A stretch of 64,000 nucleotides of DNA from Phymatolithon calcareum. Its lineage: Eukaryota > Rhodophyta > Florideophyceae > Hapalidiales. Location: the NCBI GenBank assembly GCA_977006965.1, contig OZ345358.1, forward strand, positions 2,914,001 through 2,978,000. Direction: 5' to 3'. The first letter of the stretch is position 1, and each line of letters starts with the position of its first letter. A program made the position numbers and the translations under genes. This document shows, one piece after another, positions 33,385-43,279 of this stretch. The notes below the pieces were generated by a model. That model saw nothing but the letters and a program-made list of their open reading frames with translations. It searched no databases and was not told the DNA's origin.

Positions 33385-33930
33385 ACGCGTCTGAGCACTT
33401 ATTTTGAACATAAATGCGACCTTCCAAGCTTGCCAATCGAAAAAACGATTCCGAACTCGATGAAGCTCTCACAGTTATCTCAACTTAATATCCAGGCAAA
33501 GACTTTCTGATATTCAAAAAGAGATGCTAGAAATGCAGTTAATACCGTCCAAAGAAAATGTCCGAAATCAAAATGAGAACATAGGCGAAGGATTGTAGCG
33601 CAACGAAAAGTCTCTCAGGTGTAATGATAATTGACTAAGGGAGCTTCAATAAAACAGAAATCCATCCATCCAATAGAAAAAACATATATTCCAACTCCGT
33701 GCCCAAAGACGTGCGTCTTGCGTCCATATTAAATTCCCCCGCAATCTTAATTTGTTCTGCTTCACTAATAATTTGATATTGACGTCGGTATGAATCTCAC
33801 CTGGAAAGAAATCATATCCTGCCAATCTCTTCGATTGTACTTTGTGAATCTCCCTGGAAATTTTGCACTTTCAGCGATGGAACCGCAAGGAGAAAACGCA
33901 TGATGAGCGCTTCGGTCACTCGGGCGTCGT
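33385..33930 (+). repeat. Dispersed repeat R1, copy b (with insertions)
   Basis: Similar to 11345-11575 but interrupted. The segment about 33450-33680, ending in CCATCCATCCAAT, has no counterpart in copy a and separates two versions of the GCCAATC/AAAAAAC block. A second extra segment lies near 33800-33870. The repeat ends shortly before the LINE at 33971. Confidence 0.6.
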
Positions 33931-33970
33931 AATAATTTGAGGCAAGAAATTTTTTTTCGCGTGCCCGCAG

Positions 33971-34780
33971 GAGATGAAGGAAGAGATCAGGGAAGCCCTA
34001 GCAAACGCACCTGCAAAGAAAACGGCAGGTCTCGATGAGGTGAGAGCAGTGATGCTCAAGACTAACGTGGACCTCAACTCAGAGATCATGTTCGAGTTGT
34101 GGTCGGCTTGTGACAGAGTCGGTGACATCCCATTGTTGTAGCGAAAGTCAGTGCTCGTAGCAATCCATAAGAAAGGGAATACGGAAGATCCCAGAAACTA
34201 CATGCCAATATCTCTCTTGAGTCAGTCAAGGAAAGCTGTAGAATCAGCACTCAATACCCTACTTAGAAGACAATACTCAAACCATGAGTATCAACTCGGA
34301 TCCCAGAAAGGCAAGAGAACGGAAACAGCCTTACTTAGAGCAACGGAGCTTCAGCGTAATGGGCACAGGCGCATCGCAGTCCTCAACCTCAAAGTCGCAT
34401 ATGATACTATACCTAGGAAACTGCTCCAGGAACGGATGAGACTGGTCTTACCTAAGTCCATCAACGACATGTGTGAAGCATTCCTATTGCCCTCCTGGAT
34501 CCTCACGGCGGGAGACAGCAACAAGAACTGCTTCATAGTGGACAGAGGCGTCCCCGAAGGGTCACCGCTTAGCCCAAGTCTGTATAATATATTTATAGAC
34601 GAGTTTGCGGAGCTCATAAACGCTGTTCCGAGCGAGGTAGAAGACGTATCTGCAGTTCTATTTGCAGACGATGTGATCCTGCTGGCGAAAACCCCGCTCG
34701 CGCTGCAGCACGTGCTCGATATTTCAACGACATGGGCCGAAGAGAGAGGAATGACGTGGAACTGTCGTGCAAAGCCCTAG
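33971..34780 (+). pseudogene. LINE reverse transcriptase fragment, 34-kb copy
   Basis: One frame with a single internal TAG at 34138-34140, adjacent to the position of the TAG in LINE-A. Motifs: KKTAGLDEVRAVML, AIHKKG, YMPISLLSQSRKAVE, QLGSQKGKRTE, VLNLKVAYDTIP, GVPEGSPLSPSLYNIFIDE and an intact VLFADDVILLA box. LINE sequence ends at about 34762 after GMTWN, where an unrelated structured segment begins; the frame ends at TAG 34778. The thumb and C-terminus are missing and were not found downstream. No endonuclease upstream. Confidence 0.85.
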
Positions 34781-34833
34781 GGAGGGCTTGCCGATCGGGG
34801 TGTTCGGGACCCTCCTTCCGCGGTAGCACGACA
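34763..34833. repeat. Compact nested inverted repeats at the LINE break
   Basis: TGTCGTGC (34763-34770) pairs with GCACGACA (34826-34833). Inside, AAGCCCT/AGGGCTT (34772-34778, 34783-34789) form a 7-bp stem with a 4-nt loop, and GGGT/ACCC and CCGA/TCGG pairs are possible in the remaining part. Could be the end of an inserted element or a structured RNA. Confidence 0.6.
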
Positions 34834-34839
34834 GAGCGA

Positions 34840-35530
34840 CGTCGGACGTGCGTTGTAGTTCCGGGTTTTAGGACTGCACGCGCGCACGACGGAGGGAGGT
34901 GGTAAAGAGAGAGAAATAGAAAAGAAAGAGGAACAAGTAGAAGCAAAAGGTACTGGTTTTATCGGTCGGTTTGGGTTGCGTAACGGTTATGGCGACGAAC
35001 TGACCCGAACTCGGGATCAGATAACGTCGGAACCGGAATCGCAGAGCCCGAACACCTCCTTGGTCCCTTCCTCTCCTCCAACGACGGCCACTATGACTAG
35101 AAGAACAGTGGCATACAGTAGACTGCTTACAGAAGGGGGAAAAATAGAGGGCAACTAGATCACGAAGCATTGCACCACACGGCCCCCTCCTCAAATGGCT
35201 AGCACGGTGGGCCTGATATTATATGAGGAATTATGAGGTCCATATTTAGCTCCCGGGGCTAGAGCGATGGGCCTTGCGCGACCGCGGATCGTACCGAATC
35301 CTCGATTTCAAGTCTGTTTACGAGAAGTTAAAAATTCGACCACGCGCAGCGGGAGAACCTTTTAAACCAGCCCTAAAAACGGGAAAATTGCGCGTGAAAC
35401 CTTTTTCACAATGTCCCCCGTCCACCTTTGGTGCCGTCGGCAAACTTGCAGGACTTTCCGGCACATTTTCTCGCTTCCCGAACTCGGGGCGACCCTCACA
35501 CTTAATCTTGAAAAACTTTTCTGCCGTGCA
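34840..35530. other. No recognisable gene; region upstream of the unknown frame
   Basis: Frames at 35274-35576 and 35411-35623 overlap in different phases with no supporting evidence. Confidence 0.35.
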
Positions 35531-35535
35531 CGGGG

Positions 35536-36810
35536 ATGGACGAAAACACCGGGCTTGTTCCCAGCCGGACAGCTAAAGACACTCGCGAACTCCTCCAAGG
35601 GTGGGCGACATGGGCCGAACTGAGCAGGACAACGCCGACCGCATCACCTGAGCTGTACCGCCGTGCGCCCTTGTTTCCGCCGCACGGTTTGGGTAACTTG
35701 CGCCTTATGTCAACGTACTTGAATGACAGTTGTTATCTGCCGTGCGGCACCCACATCAACTCAACTGAAAGCTGGGACTGGAGAGCCCGCGTGGCGGTCC
35801 CCCGTGAATGTCTGAAAATCAGTCGTACATCCGCGACCCAGGCACAGTTGACGCGGGATAGCGCAAAGTACGTGAGAGCCGTGGGAGTGCGCGTCCTGGC
35901 GTCCCAGCACCATCTTCTGGTGCCAAGAGCGACACCACCATTTGAAACCTGGGCAGTGCGCGAGGATGTTGAGTACCCATACTGCGAGCGCCTCGCTCGG
36001 TTTTCGCCCACCGATTGGTTTGCACTCGGGGAGGATTGGGACGGGGTGCCCTTCACGAGCAACTCGGTTTTGCTTCTATAGCAACGGCCCATTCCGCCCT
36101 GCTTTCGGGATATGGCGAAGAGTGCTGAGCCAGATGGACTATATGATACCCGAGGACAAGACGAGCGCAAGTGGCGCAGTAAAACCAGGCATTTCATCCC
36201 GAGGCATTGTGTTGAAGTCGGTCATTTCGAGCACGACCAGTTCGGGGGTAGGTTTGTCCCTCTTCCGGTATGGTGGAGCTTCATAGAGGTACCCCACTGT
36301 GTTTACGCGTTACTCGGTCCGGTGTTTGCCTACCGCTCTGCCATGATCATAGACAGTTTCCCGGCGTCGGCGTTCTGGCCTGTCGTTGTTACGGAGTTCG
36401 CAGTCAATGTCTCCGCCTGGCTGAAGACGAATGATCGGTGGAGGCTGTGGAAGTTGGCCGACAATCTAATATCAGCCATCAACCGCTTGGACCTTGGCGA
36501 CATGCTGAACAGCCATGACAACTTCGCAGAGTTCTGCCGTCTGCTCTGGAAAATTTCGTCCCATGATTGGGAATCAGTTCCGATGACAATGTTCCTCCGT
36601 CCGGGTCGCATGTCTTCCCTGGATTATTCCGGCGGGCGCACTGAATACGCCCTCCATGGAGATTTCGTGTACTACTATCCCTTCGAATGCGAAATCTTGA
36701 CGTTGGCGCAGCTGCGACAGCGTAATCCGACGGGGGCACTGCCAGTAATCCAAATGGAGCGCACTGAGTCGGAGGCCGCGGCGTTCCGAGATTGGGTGCT
36801 TAGCCAGTGA
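35536..36810 (+). pseudogene. Unrecognised protein, about 425 codons with one amber stop
   Basis: A single plus-strand frame from the ATG at 35536 to the TGA at 36808, interrupted only by TAG at 36079-36081; no shift is needed. The sequence is Trp- and Tyr-rich and looks coding on both sides of the stop (for example SPTDWFALGEDWDGVPF before, VPLPVWWSFIEVPHCVYALL after). The short hydrophobic runs are not a clear membrane segment. I recognise no domain. TGG to TAG is the simplest origin of the stop; readthrough is possible but the context TAG CAA CGG matches the known leaky motif only in part. Could be a host pseudogene or an unfamiliar TE protein. Confidence 0.5.
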
Positions 36811-36892
36811 ATCCTTTCCCGAAGCCGGGAACTACGAAATCTGATAAGATCTCGTTGTGAGCCTTCGAATCGCTTGCTGCGAAAATAAACAA

Positions 36893-37444
36893 CTACATTG
36901 CTTGGACGCCTTCCCTTCTGCTGTATCTGGTAGTATTTAGGTGTTTAACCCACCAGAGCGTCTTCCATGTTCGTCGGCAAAGATCTTCGGCGCCGCTTGC
37001 AGTACGAGAGCATCTTGCTGCGAGGGAAATGTGAGGTCCGTTCCCAGGCGGTATCCGCTCCTGGGCCATACCAACGCACACGAAACAGCCATTAAACAGC
37101 CATTTTCCGTCTTCCCCCATCACCTGCTCCTGTGGAAAAACAGTGCGAGCCTCGTCTCCTTCCCGGGAAGAGTCATCAGACCGACGGGGAGTATCTCGGA
37201 GTTCGGCGATTGCACGGAAGGGAATGGATTCTTGCGTCGTGGATACCTCCGGGCTGAAACGGACTGTTTTACGGCTCACATCCCCAGATGGGGCGCCTTT
37301 CTGGCCATCTCCAAGCTGCGTTTTTTTCGCCGCAGGACGCGGAGACTTGCGAACAGAACCCACTGGCGTGACCTGGGGACTCTCCAGCGCGGACGGTCGG
37401 CACGGAACGGATTCAGGAGGGATCGATACCAGACAATTCATCAC
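36893..37444 (-). CDS. Hypothetical 183-aa frame
   Basis: An open minus-strand frame converging on the unknown gene at 35536-36810. Ser/Pro/Arg-rich N-terminal half (KSPRPAAKKTQLGDGQKG, RKTVRFSPEVS), and a C-terminal part with cysteines. No domain recognised. The low-complexity basic composition would fit a disordered or nucleic-acid-binding segment, but overlapping plus-strand frames exist and coding status is uncertain. Confidence 0.3.
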   Translation of the reverse strand: MMNCLVSIPPESVPCRPSALESPQVTPVGSVRKSPRPAAKKTQLGDGQKGAPSGDVSRKTVRFSPEVSTTQESIPFRAIAELRDTPRRSDDSSREGDEARTVFPQEQVMGEDGKWLFNGCFVCVGMAQERIPPGNGPHISLAARCSRTASGAEDLCRRTWKTLWWVKHLNTTRYSRREGVQAM

Positions 37445-37449
37445 AAACC

Positions 37450-38040
37450 GAAAGGCTATTTTTTGATTATTTTAAGGTCTCCTGTATTCAATGTCCACCA
37501 TTGGGGATTTTTAATGGGACGAGTCCCTTGGGCAGCTTGGAGTACGTGAACAATTGCGATGTGCAGCATAGCAGGGAAATTCGCAATGCTGCTGTTTCGA
37601 CTACAAATATCGGCTTGATTCCCAATGTGGTACTACGCAGCTTCTTCAAAGTTGACGTAAATTGTAATCTTGAGTTGTAATTTTTTTTAATTTCGCTATG
37701 ATACGACTTCGATACTTGAATAACCTCGATTTTTGAATATCAGGGTAGCTGACATTGCCTAAGCAAAAATCGAGGATATACTATATGCATCAATAATATG
37801 TGATTTGCTGGCGCAAATAGAGAGTACAGTAGTTACGATTGGTACACAAATACAGTACAGTACAGGGGGGGTCGCTATATAGTGCCGGGTTATATAGTGC
37901 CACCCTCTACTTAGTGCCACCCATTTTGGGCTAGCACGATTATCATATCAAAGACACAGACTGTGGCTGCTTACAGGGCATTCCTGGCCGCCATTCTCCT
38001 CTTCGTCTCCTCAGCTCACCATCTTCACGCCGCCGACAGT
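37450..38040. other. No gene; possible pogo-type terminus near 37865
   Basis: Contains CAGTACAGTACAGGGGGGGT followed by repeated TATAGTGCC (about 37876-37925). This looks like a terminal repeat of the pogo derivative that follows, but no matching right end was found. Confidence 0.35.
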
Positions 38041-38053
38041 GATGGGGCACCCA

Positions 38054-38577
38054 GGGCAGAAGAGAACGCAGCTAACGCTTCAACAAAAGCTTGAAGCACT
38101 TCGCATGCTGTCAGCGACGTCGTCGAGATGTTGCGTAAACTGAAAGTTAGTTTAACGAGTGACGACATCCTGAGAGCTGAAATCGATGATGACGTCAGAC
38201 ACGAGGATGTGGAGCATTGGTTTGAGGTTGAAGATGATACAGACGTTCAAGAGGCGTTCGTTTCCGATGTTTCGGATATATTGGAGGAGGTTGTAGCCCA
38301 AAGCCCAATAGAACCTGACAACGAAAGTGAAGACGGAGAAGTTTCTGCGGTTATCGCATCTCCCCCAGCTTTCACTGAGCTGCACACCATGTTTCGCCCT
38401 CTCCAAGAGTCCGCGTTTTTGTGTAACCTTCCTGACGCTAGTAGTAATCTTCAACGAGCATTTCGGGTATTCATAGACGCTATCCGTAAGCAGAGCAATG
38501 AGAAGCAGAGACAGCTACTTGTGTCAGAGATTTTCAACAAGCGTTCTGAAGATAAAACACGCCAGCTTTGGAACTGA
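38054..38577 (+). pseudogene. Pogo-type deletion derivative (HTH fused to acidic C-terminus)
   Basis: A plus-strand frame at about 38060-38130 encodes KRTQLTLQQKLEALRMLSA, resembling the CENP-B/psq helix-turn-helix at the start of pogo transposases. After a stop in that frame, the frame from 38128 encodes an acidic C-terminal type segment (SLTSDDILRAEIDDDV, then Glu/Asp-rich sequence) to 38577. The DDE domain that should lie between is missing. This looks like an internally deleted, non-autonomous copy. Confidence 0.45.
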
Positions 38578-38732
38578 AAATCTTGACCATCGGTGTTTTT
38601 CGTTGTAAAGTTTGCTTGAGGTTTGTGGCTGACCTTGAACCATATATTGCGTTGTTTTGCTTTGAATTATTGTAAGCGTGGCGGTCGTGTTATGCTTGTT
38701 CTTGAAATTCGAGAATTTGTCTTGTTAATGTG

Positions 38733-38806
38733 GTGCACTCTGCCGGAATCGAACTGGAAACCTTTATTTGCGCGGTAAGTGTGATGGGCCCATGACCTGT
38801 AGAGAC
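38733..38806 (-). other. tRNA-like segment with B-box
   Basis: Minus strand contains AGTTCGATTCC, close to the pol III B-box and T-arm, and ends GCAGAGTGCACCA like a tRNA 3' end. The 5' acceptor strand and cloverleaf cannot be completed, so this may be a tRNA relic, a tRNA-derived SINE head, or read on the plus strand (TGGTGCACTCTGCCGG) a retroelement primer-binding site. Confidence 0.25.
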
Positions 38807-38992
38807 AATATGATAGAACGAGAAGGCTAAAGACGTGTGTCCCTGATCAAGAACATGTGTGGACCTATGATGTAATGCATATGAAGGATGTGTACCCTCA
38901 ACAGTGCAACAGGGAATTAGTACTCGATGTAAATCGAAAAGTTTTTGAATACATTTGGAGAAAGGCTTGAATATATATAGTCTCTTTCTCAT

Positions 38993-39090
38993 GTACTGTA
39001 ATCAATACTTTGAATGATTGCAAAGTATTGATTTCAATATGCTCACAACAAGGAACAAGTCTTACACCCACTGTGTCGTGATTACAGTAC
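38993..39090. repeat. Compound inverted repeat
   Basis: GTACTGTAATCA (38993-39004) pairs perfectly with TGATTACAGTAC (39079-39090). A second, overlapping 13-bp hairpin is formed by 39000-39012 and 39021-39033 (AATCAATACTTTG). The two stems are mutually exclusive at 39000-39004. Confidence 0.7.
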
Positions 39091-39521
39091 ACGCATTTCT
39101 CTACGTATACAGTGTCCTAAAATGCAGTACGAGCAGAGCATATTTATAGACTTCAACTTGTACACCTGGCGCTGGTAATTATGAAAAATGCGGCTAATAA
39201 TGAAATGGAAGATTTTATTAATACAAATATTCAAAATTATGCTTTTTGGATATTTTAGATGATAATTCTGCTACATTGAGGGCCATCAGCTCGGGTCAGG
39301 ACCAGAACTATTGACAAGTATGTGCTTCAGCAATTACTATTGTAATCTACACACACTTGTCGCAATATGGGCCAGTTACTGCACCTAGAATGTCCCATTC
39401 CGTCGCATGAGGCCTTCATTTATACCATTCCCGCAGAAATGCTGCACTATTAATAATGCACTCTCCAACCTGCCGAGCACCACCTTCCCCCTCCCCCACT
39501 GATCCCCTCGCATTGTCGCCA

Positions 39522-40330
39522 TGCTGCACAAGAGCAGCCTCAAGGGCAGCCGCAAGGACCGCGCCTACAATAAAGGGGTCCGTCTCGTCCTACGCGAGAA
39601 CTACACCCGCTGCACCGCTGCCGCAGCAGTCCGGAACGGTGTTACAACGACTACTCTATTCCAAGACATTACGCTCGCGCGCCCGTCCCCCCACCTATCC
39701 GAAAAGTAGGCGGCCCCTGCGCGCTGTCCGCCGAGCAGCAGAAGTCCTTGCCAATCTCTGCCTTAATTATGCCCCCCAAGGCGCCCCAATTGTGAAGGCG
39801 GAGCTCGCGAGCATTGTTCAGGAAGTCTGTGGATTGAATGTCATCACGTCTTCCCGCTTTAAGGACGAAAAGCCGGGACGGGGTTGGATCCATGAATTCT
39901 GCCAGCGGAACGGATTGAGCTTCAAAAATCCCAGACTTCAATCCGTGGATCGGTTTCGCAGTGCAAACGCGGAAGTTTTGACGACACACTTAGCCTCTGT
40001 TGTAAGCCTTCTTAGATCCCTCCGCATCGATGTGCAGCGCCTGTTCAATCTCGATGAGACAGGGACTTCCTACGAAGGACTGCCATGGTACTAGTAGGAG
40101 CAAAGCGATCATGCAGCGCGGTAGCAACTGCGACAGAAAAGGCACCGACTTCGAGAGCAACCTCTCGAGAGTGACGCTGATGGGCTGCGTTAGGGCAAGT
40201 GGCGACTCTTTCCTTCCCGTCTGGGTTTTTAAAGGGCGGAATCTGCCATAAAGGCAGCTCGCGCTGCCTGACAGCAGCTTGGTGACATGGACCGCATCTC
40301 ATCTAGTACACCAAGTCGTGATATTAGTGA
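39522..40330 (+). pseudogene. Pogo-2 transposase, N-terminal and central part
   Basis: Starts MLHKSSLKGSRKDRAY at 39522 with a psq-type helix-turn-helix. A frameshift near 39700 leads to a CENP-B-type second HTH (APIVKAELASIVQEV) and the first catalytic motif FNLDETGTS at about 40045-40070. A second frameshift precedes KAIMQRGSNCDRKGTDFESN and LPVWVFKGRNLP. The sequence then meets the left end of a pogo-1 element at about 40309. Its probable C-terminal part lies at 41860-42260, beyond the insertion. DDE family pogo/Tigger by HTH order and DET motif. Confidence 0.65.
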
Positions 40331-41795
40331 CTCTAGGAAATTCGATCATATATCAGTCTACAGTAATACATGAGCTCATTTTCGTGCGAAGTATATGCCG
40401 AAACAACGAGAAAATACGAAGTTTAAAAGTTTTCATAACAAAAAAAGAAATTTATGTCAAGATAAATTCTACTCAGTTGTTGTACACTCTGGCTGTACAC
40501 CACAGAATTCCAAAGGATACCTCTCAACAATTTCCTGCAAGTAATCAAATAATTTCTCGTTTCGCCATATTCCGTCAACATCGAGTGCCAAGCCACAACA
40601 TATCATAACTTTTCGAACTAATGAAAGCCCGTTTTCATCAACCATGCCATTCACGTTCTCCACGCATCTTATGTATAGTACTGTTTTCCGGGGTTATTCA
40701 GCATACCTGATGAGTGGGGCCCGTCGCTCAAGCACCAGCCTCCATCCTTCGCATCTTTTCGGCTTTCCATCCGGTTCTCCAAACAGCCTTCATTTTTAGA
40801 ATTATGAAAGAATCCAACTGCTGACACAAATGCGTACTGTTCGCTGGAAGAAAGTGAATCTTGGTCAGAATATTTTGCAATAATTGGATCTGCTGCGGTG
40901 TTTCGTTATGACCGGAGCAGTTGTTGTCCATAAGCAAATGACGCGTCCGTCCAGCAGAGTCCCGAGAGATCTCACGCGATTCGTTCAACCATTGGTTGAA
41001 GACAATCATGTCCATCCATCCGCGCGGTTCAGTTATGATACACCAGCTATATTGTCAGGTGTGCCCAAAATGGGGTAATTGCGATTCCTGTTGGGAAATA
41101 TCATAAACGGCGCTTCAATTGCAGCATTTTCTCGGCCACGTATACGAAGAACCATCGTCATGCCTTCATCACCTGACACCACATCTCCGTAGTACACCTA
41201 CTCACATCTACGTAGGCCCAATGTATGATGATTGTTCATTTCAAAAATAAAATCGGTTTTATCCATATTTGCAACCATGTTTAGATCCAGCAACTCGTTC
41301 GTAAATTTGCGCTCCATACTGCCCAGATGAAACGCAACACACTTCTCGATGTACAATGTATGAGCATTAAATCGTATCAGTGATCTCCTTTGCTTACGTA
41401 TCACAATGTTGAAGCCGTTCATGAATACATCAATACATTTGAGCGTCACGTGCGATATGATTGGCTGGTGTGTGTGATCATCCAAATCCGACGACTTTAA
41501 CGGAGCTTCAGAGTCCAATAGTGTATGATGTGCAATTTCCAGAAGTAATTCCTAGCTCAACTGGACACCGCAAGATATGAGGCATTCAAATTCGACCAAT
41601 AAGACGGCATGCAGATACTTCACCCATGCATTACCCTTGCGGCCACAACCAGTGGGAGTCTTGAGCGGGACTCGCTGCATAGAAATTCCAGGTATATGTC
41701 TTGAGACAACAAACATTGCCCCTTTCCTAGAAACGAGGACAGTCTGCAGGACGTAGTGAGCGTAGATGAGCACTCGACAATGCTGCAGCAAAAGG
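40309..41795 (-). pseudogene. Pogo-1 remnant inserted in pogo-2
   Basis: The left end carries CGTGATATTAGTG preceded by TACACCAA, matching the terminal repeat of the intact pogo-1 at 48141-50112. Minus-strand frames encode, in order, GISMQRVPLKTPTGCGRK, IVIRKQRRSLIR, NMDKTDF (first catalytic Asp kept), LMDNNCSGH, FLPANSTHLCQQLDS and LEFCGV. These all correspond to the intact 504-aa transposase, but split over several frames. The right terminus is degraded. Confidence 0.7.
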
Positions 41796-41859
41796 TCAGA
41801 AACAACAGAAGCTTGACAACATCAACTCCTGTTTCAATGAAGCAAGTATTCATTGTCAC

Positions 41860-42260
41860 TATTCATGGAGAGCTACTGACGAGAAGTGACGCTATGGCGA
41901 TTGTAGAGAAAAAAGAAGAGGCGGAGAGACTTAAGCGACTAACATTATCTCAGAAACGGGCACGGAAAGAGATCGACCATCAAAAGAAAATAGAAGGCAC
42001 CCGAAAGGAAAGAGAACTGTGGGTACGACAGGCAATGCATTTACGCGCAGAGAGCTTCAATCTTTACCTCTCCAAAATGAAAAAGCCACGCAGCATGAAG
42101 GTCCAGCGAGCATTGGCCTGTCGAGAGCAACCTTCAGGGAATTGGCGGAGATGGTTCAGGCGGAGTGGGACGGTGATGCAGAGTGATGCACAGTGCAGTG
42201 CACAGCACTCAGTAGTGCTCAGAAATTTCAACGTTCTAATGAATATCAAAGTTTCATAAT
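41860..42260 (+). pseudogene. Probable pogo-2 C-terminal fragment
   Basis: The plus-strand frame has a strongly charged helical segment, LLTRSDAMAIVEKKEEAERLKRL, as commonly follows the DDE domain in pogo proteins. It has the same orientation as 39522-40330 and lies just past the pogo-1 insertion, so it is probably the other half of the disrupted element. The link is inferred from order and orientation. Confidence 0.35.
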
Positions 42261-42269
42261 TACTGACAC

Positions 42270-42770
42270 AAAACTTTCTCATTGAAAGACACAAATGTTT
42301 AAAAAATAATAACATTTTTGTGAGTAAGACCGTCGAAAGGATCTGAATCTCCTCCTTGTCAATCCCTTGTCCACTCTACATTTTTCGGTTACATAGTGCC
42401 AATATTTATGTAAAGTTAGTGATAAAAATATCCTTTTTTCCAAAATTACCCACACCAGCTGTACATAAAGAGGGAAGAAACGTGGAGAAGGAGCTCATCG
42501 CATTCGCAAACTCCCAATCGAAATCCTTCATTCGACATCATGGACAGTTCTGAGCCACTGAGCTTGGCATCATCAAATCAACTCACTCCTAAACGATCAA
42601 TCCAAAATGTTTCAACCAAATGACAAAGGCTGCGAGTAATTTTATGAGTTGAAAATGTCGTTTCTCGGACCGGAAATGAGACAAATATTGCTTCCAAAGC
42701 AGTGAAGGCTTTTCCTACGCTCTTCCTTGACTCCACTAATGGCAACAGAATGAAAGCTCGGGATTAGTGG
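42270..42770. other. No recognisable gene
   Basis: AT-rich; contains TACATAGTGCC near 42390, resembling the TATAGTGCC units at 37876-37925. Confidence 0.35.
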
Positions 42771-42774
42771 AAAA

Positions 42775-43250
42775 AGAGGAGTGAATTCAACCAATTGAAA
42801 TTAATTGCGTATCATTCGGGCCAATTGGAGCGTGAATTTTCATCTGGCGTTCTTGATGAGAACATGGTCGAAAACATGGATGAAACGCACTTCTTGATGA
42901 ATCAAGACAATCACCGCACCCTTGGATACGTGGGCGATGAGAACGTAACCTATGCTGACGTGGCGTCAGGGGGTGAACGGATGACAATGGTTCTGGTCAT
43001 AAGCGGAGGCGTTGATTCTAGGTTGGAAGCCCCGTTTATGATATTCAAGAATCAGCAAAGAAATTCTCCAATTCAAGGTGTTCCTGATAACGTCCCTGGT
43101 GTTTCATACAAAACAGGACCTAGGGCATGGATGGACCGCACCGTGCTCAGCAGTAGGCTTAGTGGAAGGCGCGCTATTTTCATAGATCCCGCTGGACGCA
43201 TGCGATTCGTACAACTGCTTCGAGTCTGTGAGCATTGCAAGCGGAATTGA
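42775..43250 (+). pseudogene. Pogo-1 transposase fragment
   Basis: The plus-strand frame aligns with the central third of the intact pogo-1 transposase: LKLIAYHSGQLEREF, ENMDETHFL (first catalytic motif), NVTYADVASGGE, FMIFKNQQRN, GVSYKTGPRAWMDR. It degrades before the second catalytic Asp. The DNA-binding N-terminus and the C-terminus are absent. Confidence 0.7.
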
Positions 43251-43279
43251 CTGAGAGAGCATACGTTGAAGGTCTAGCG

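Noticed and set aside
36079-36087. Programmed stop-codon readthrough at the amber codon
   Set aside because: The context TAG CAA CGG fits only the first half of the known CAR-YYA readthrough motif, and similar nonsense decay is widespread in this window.
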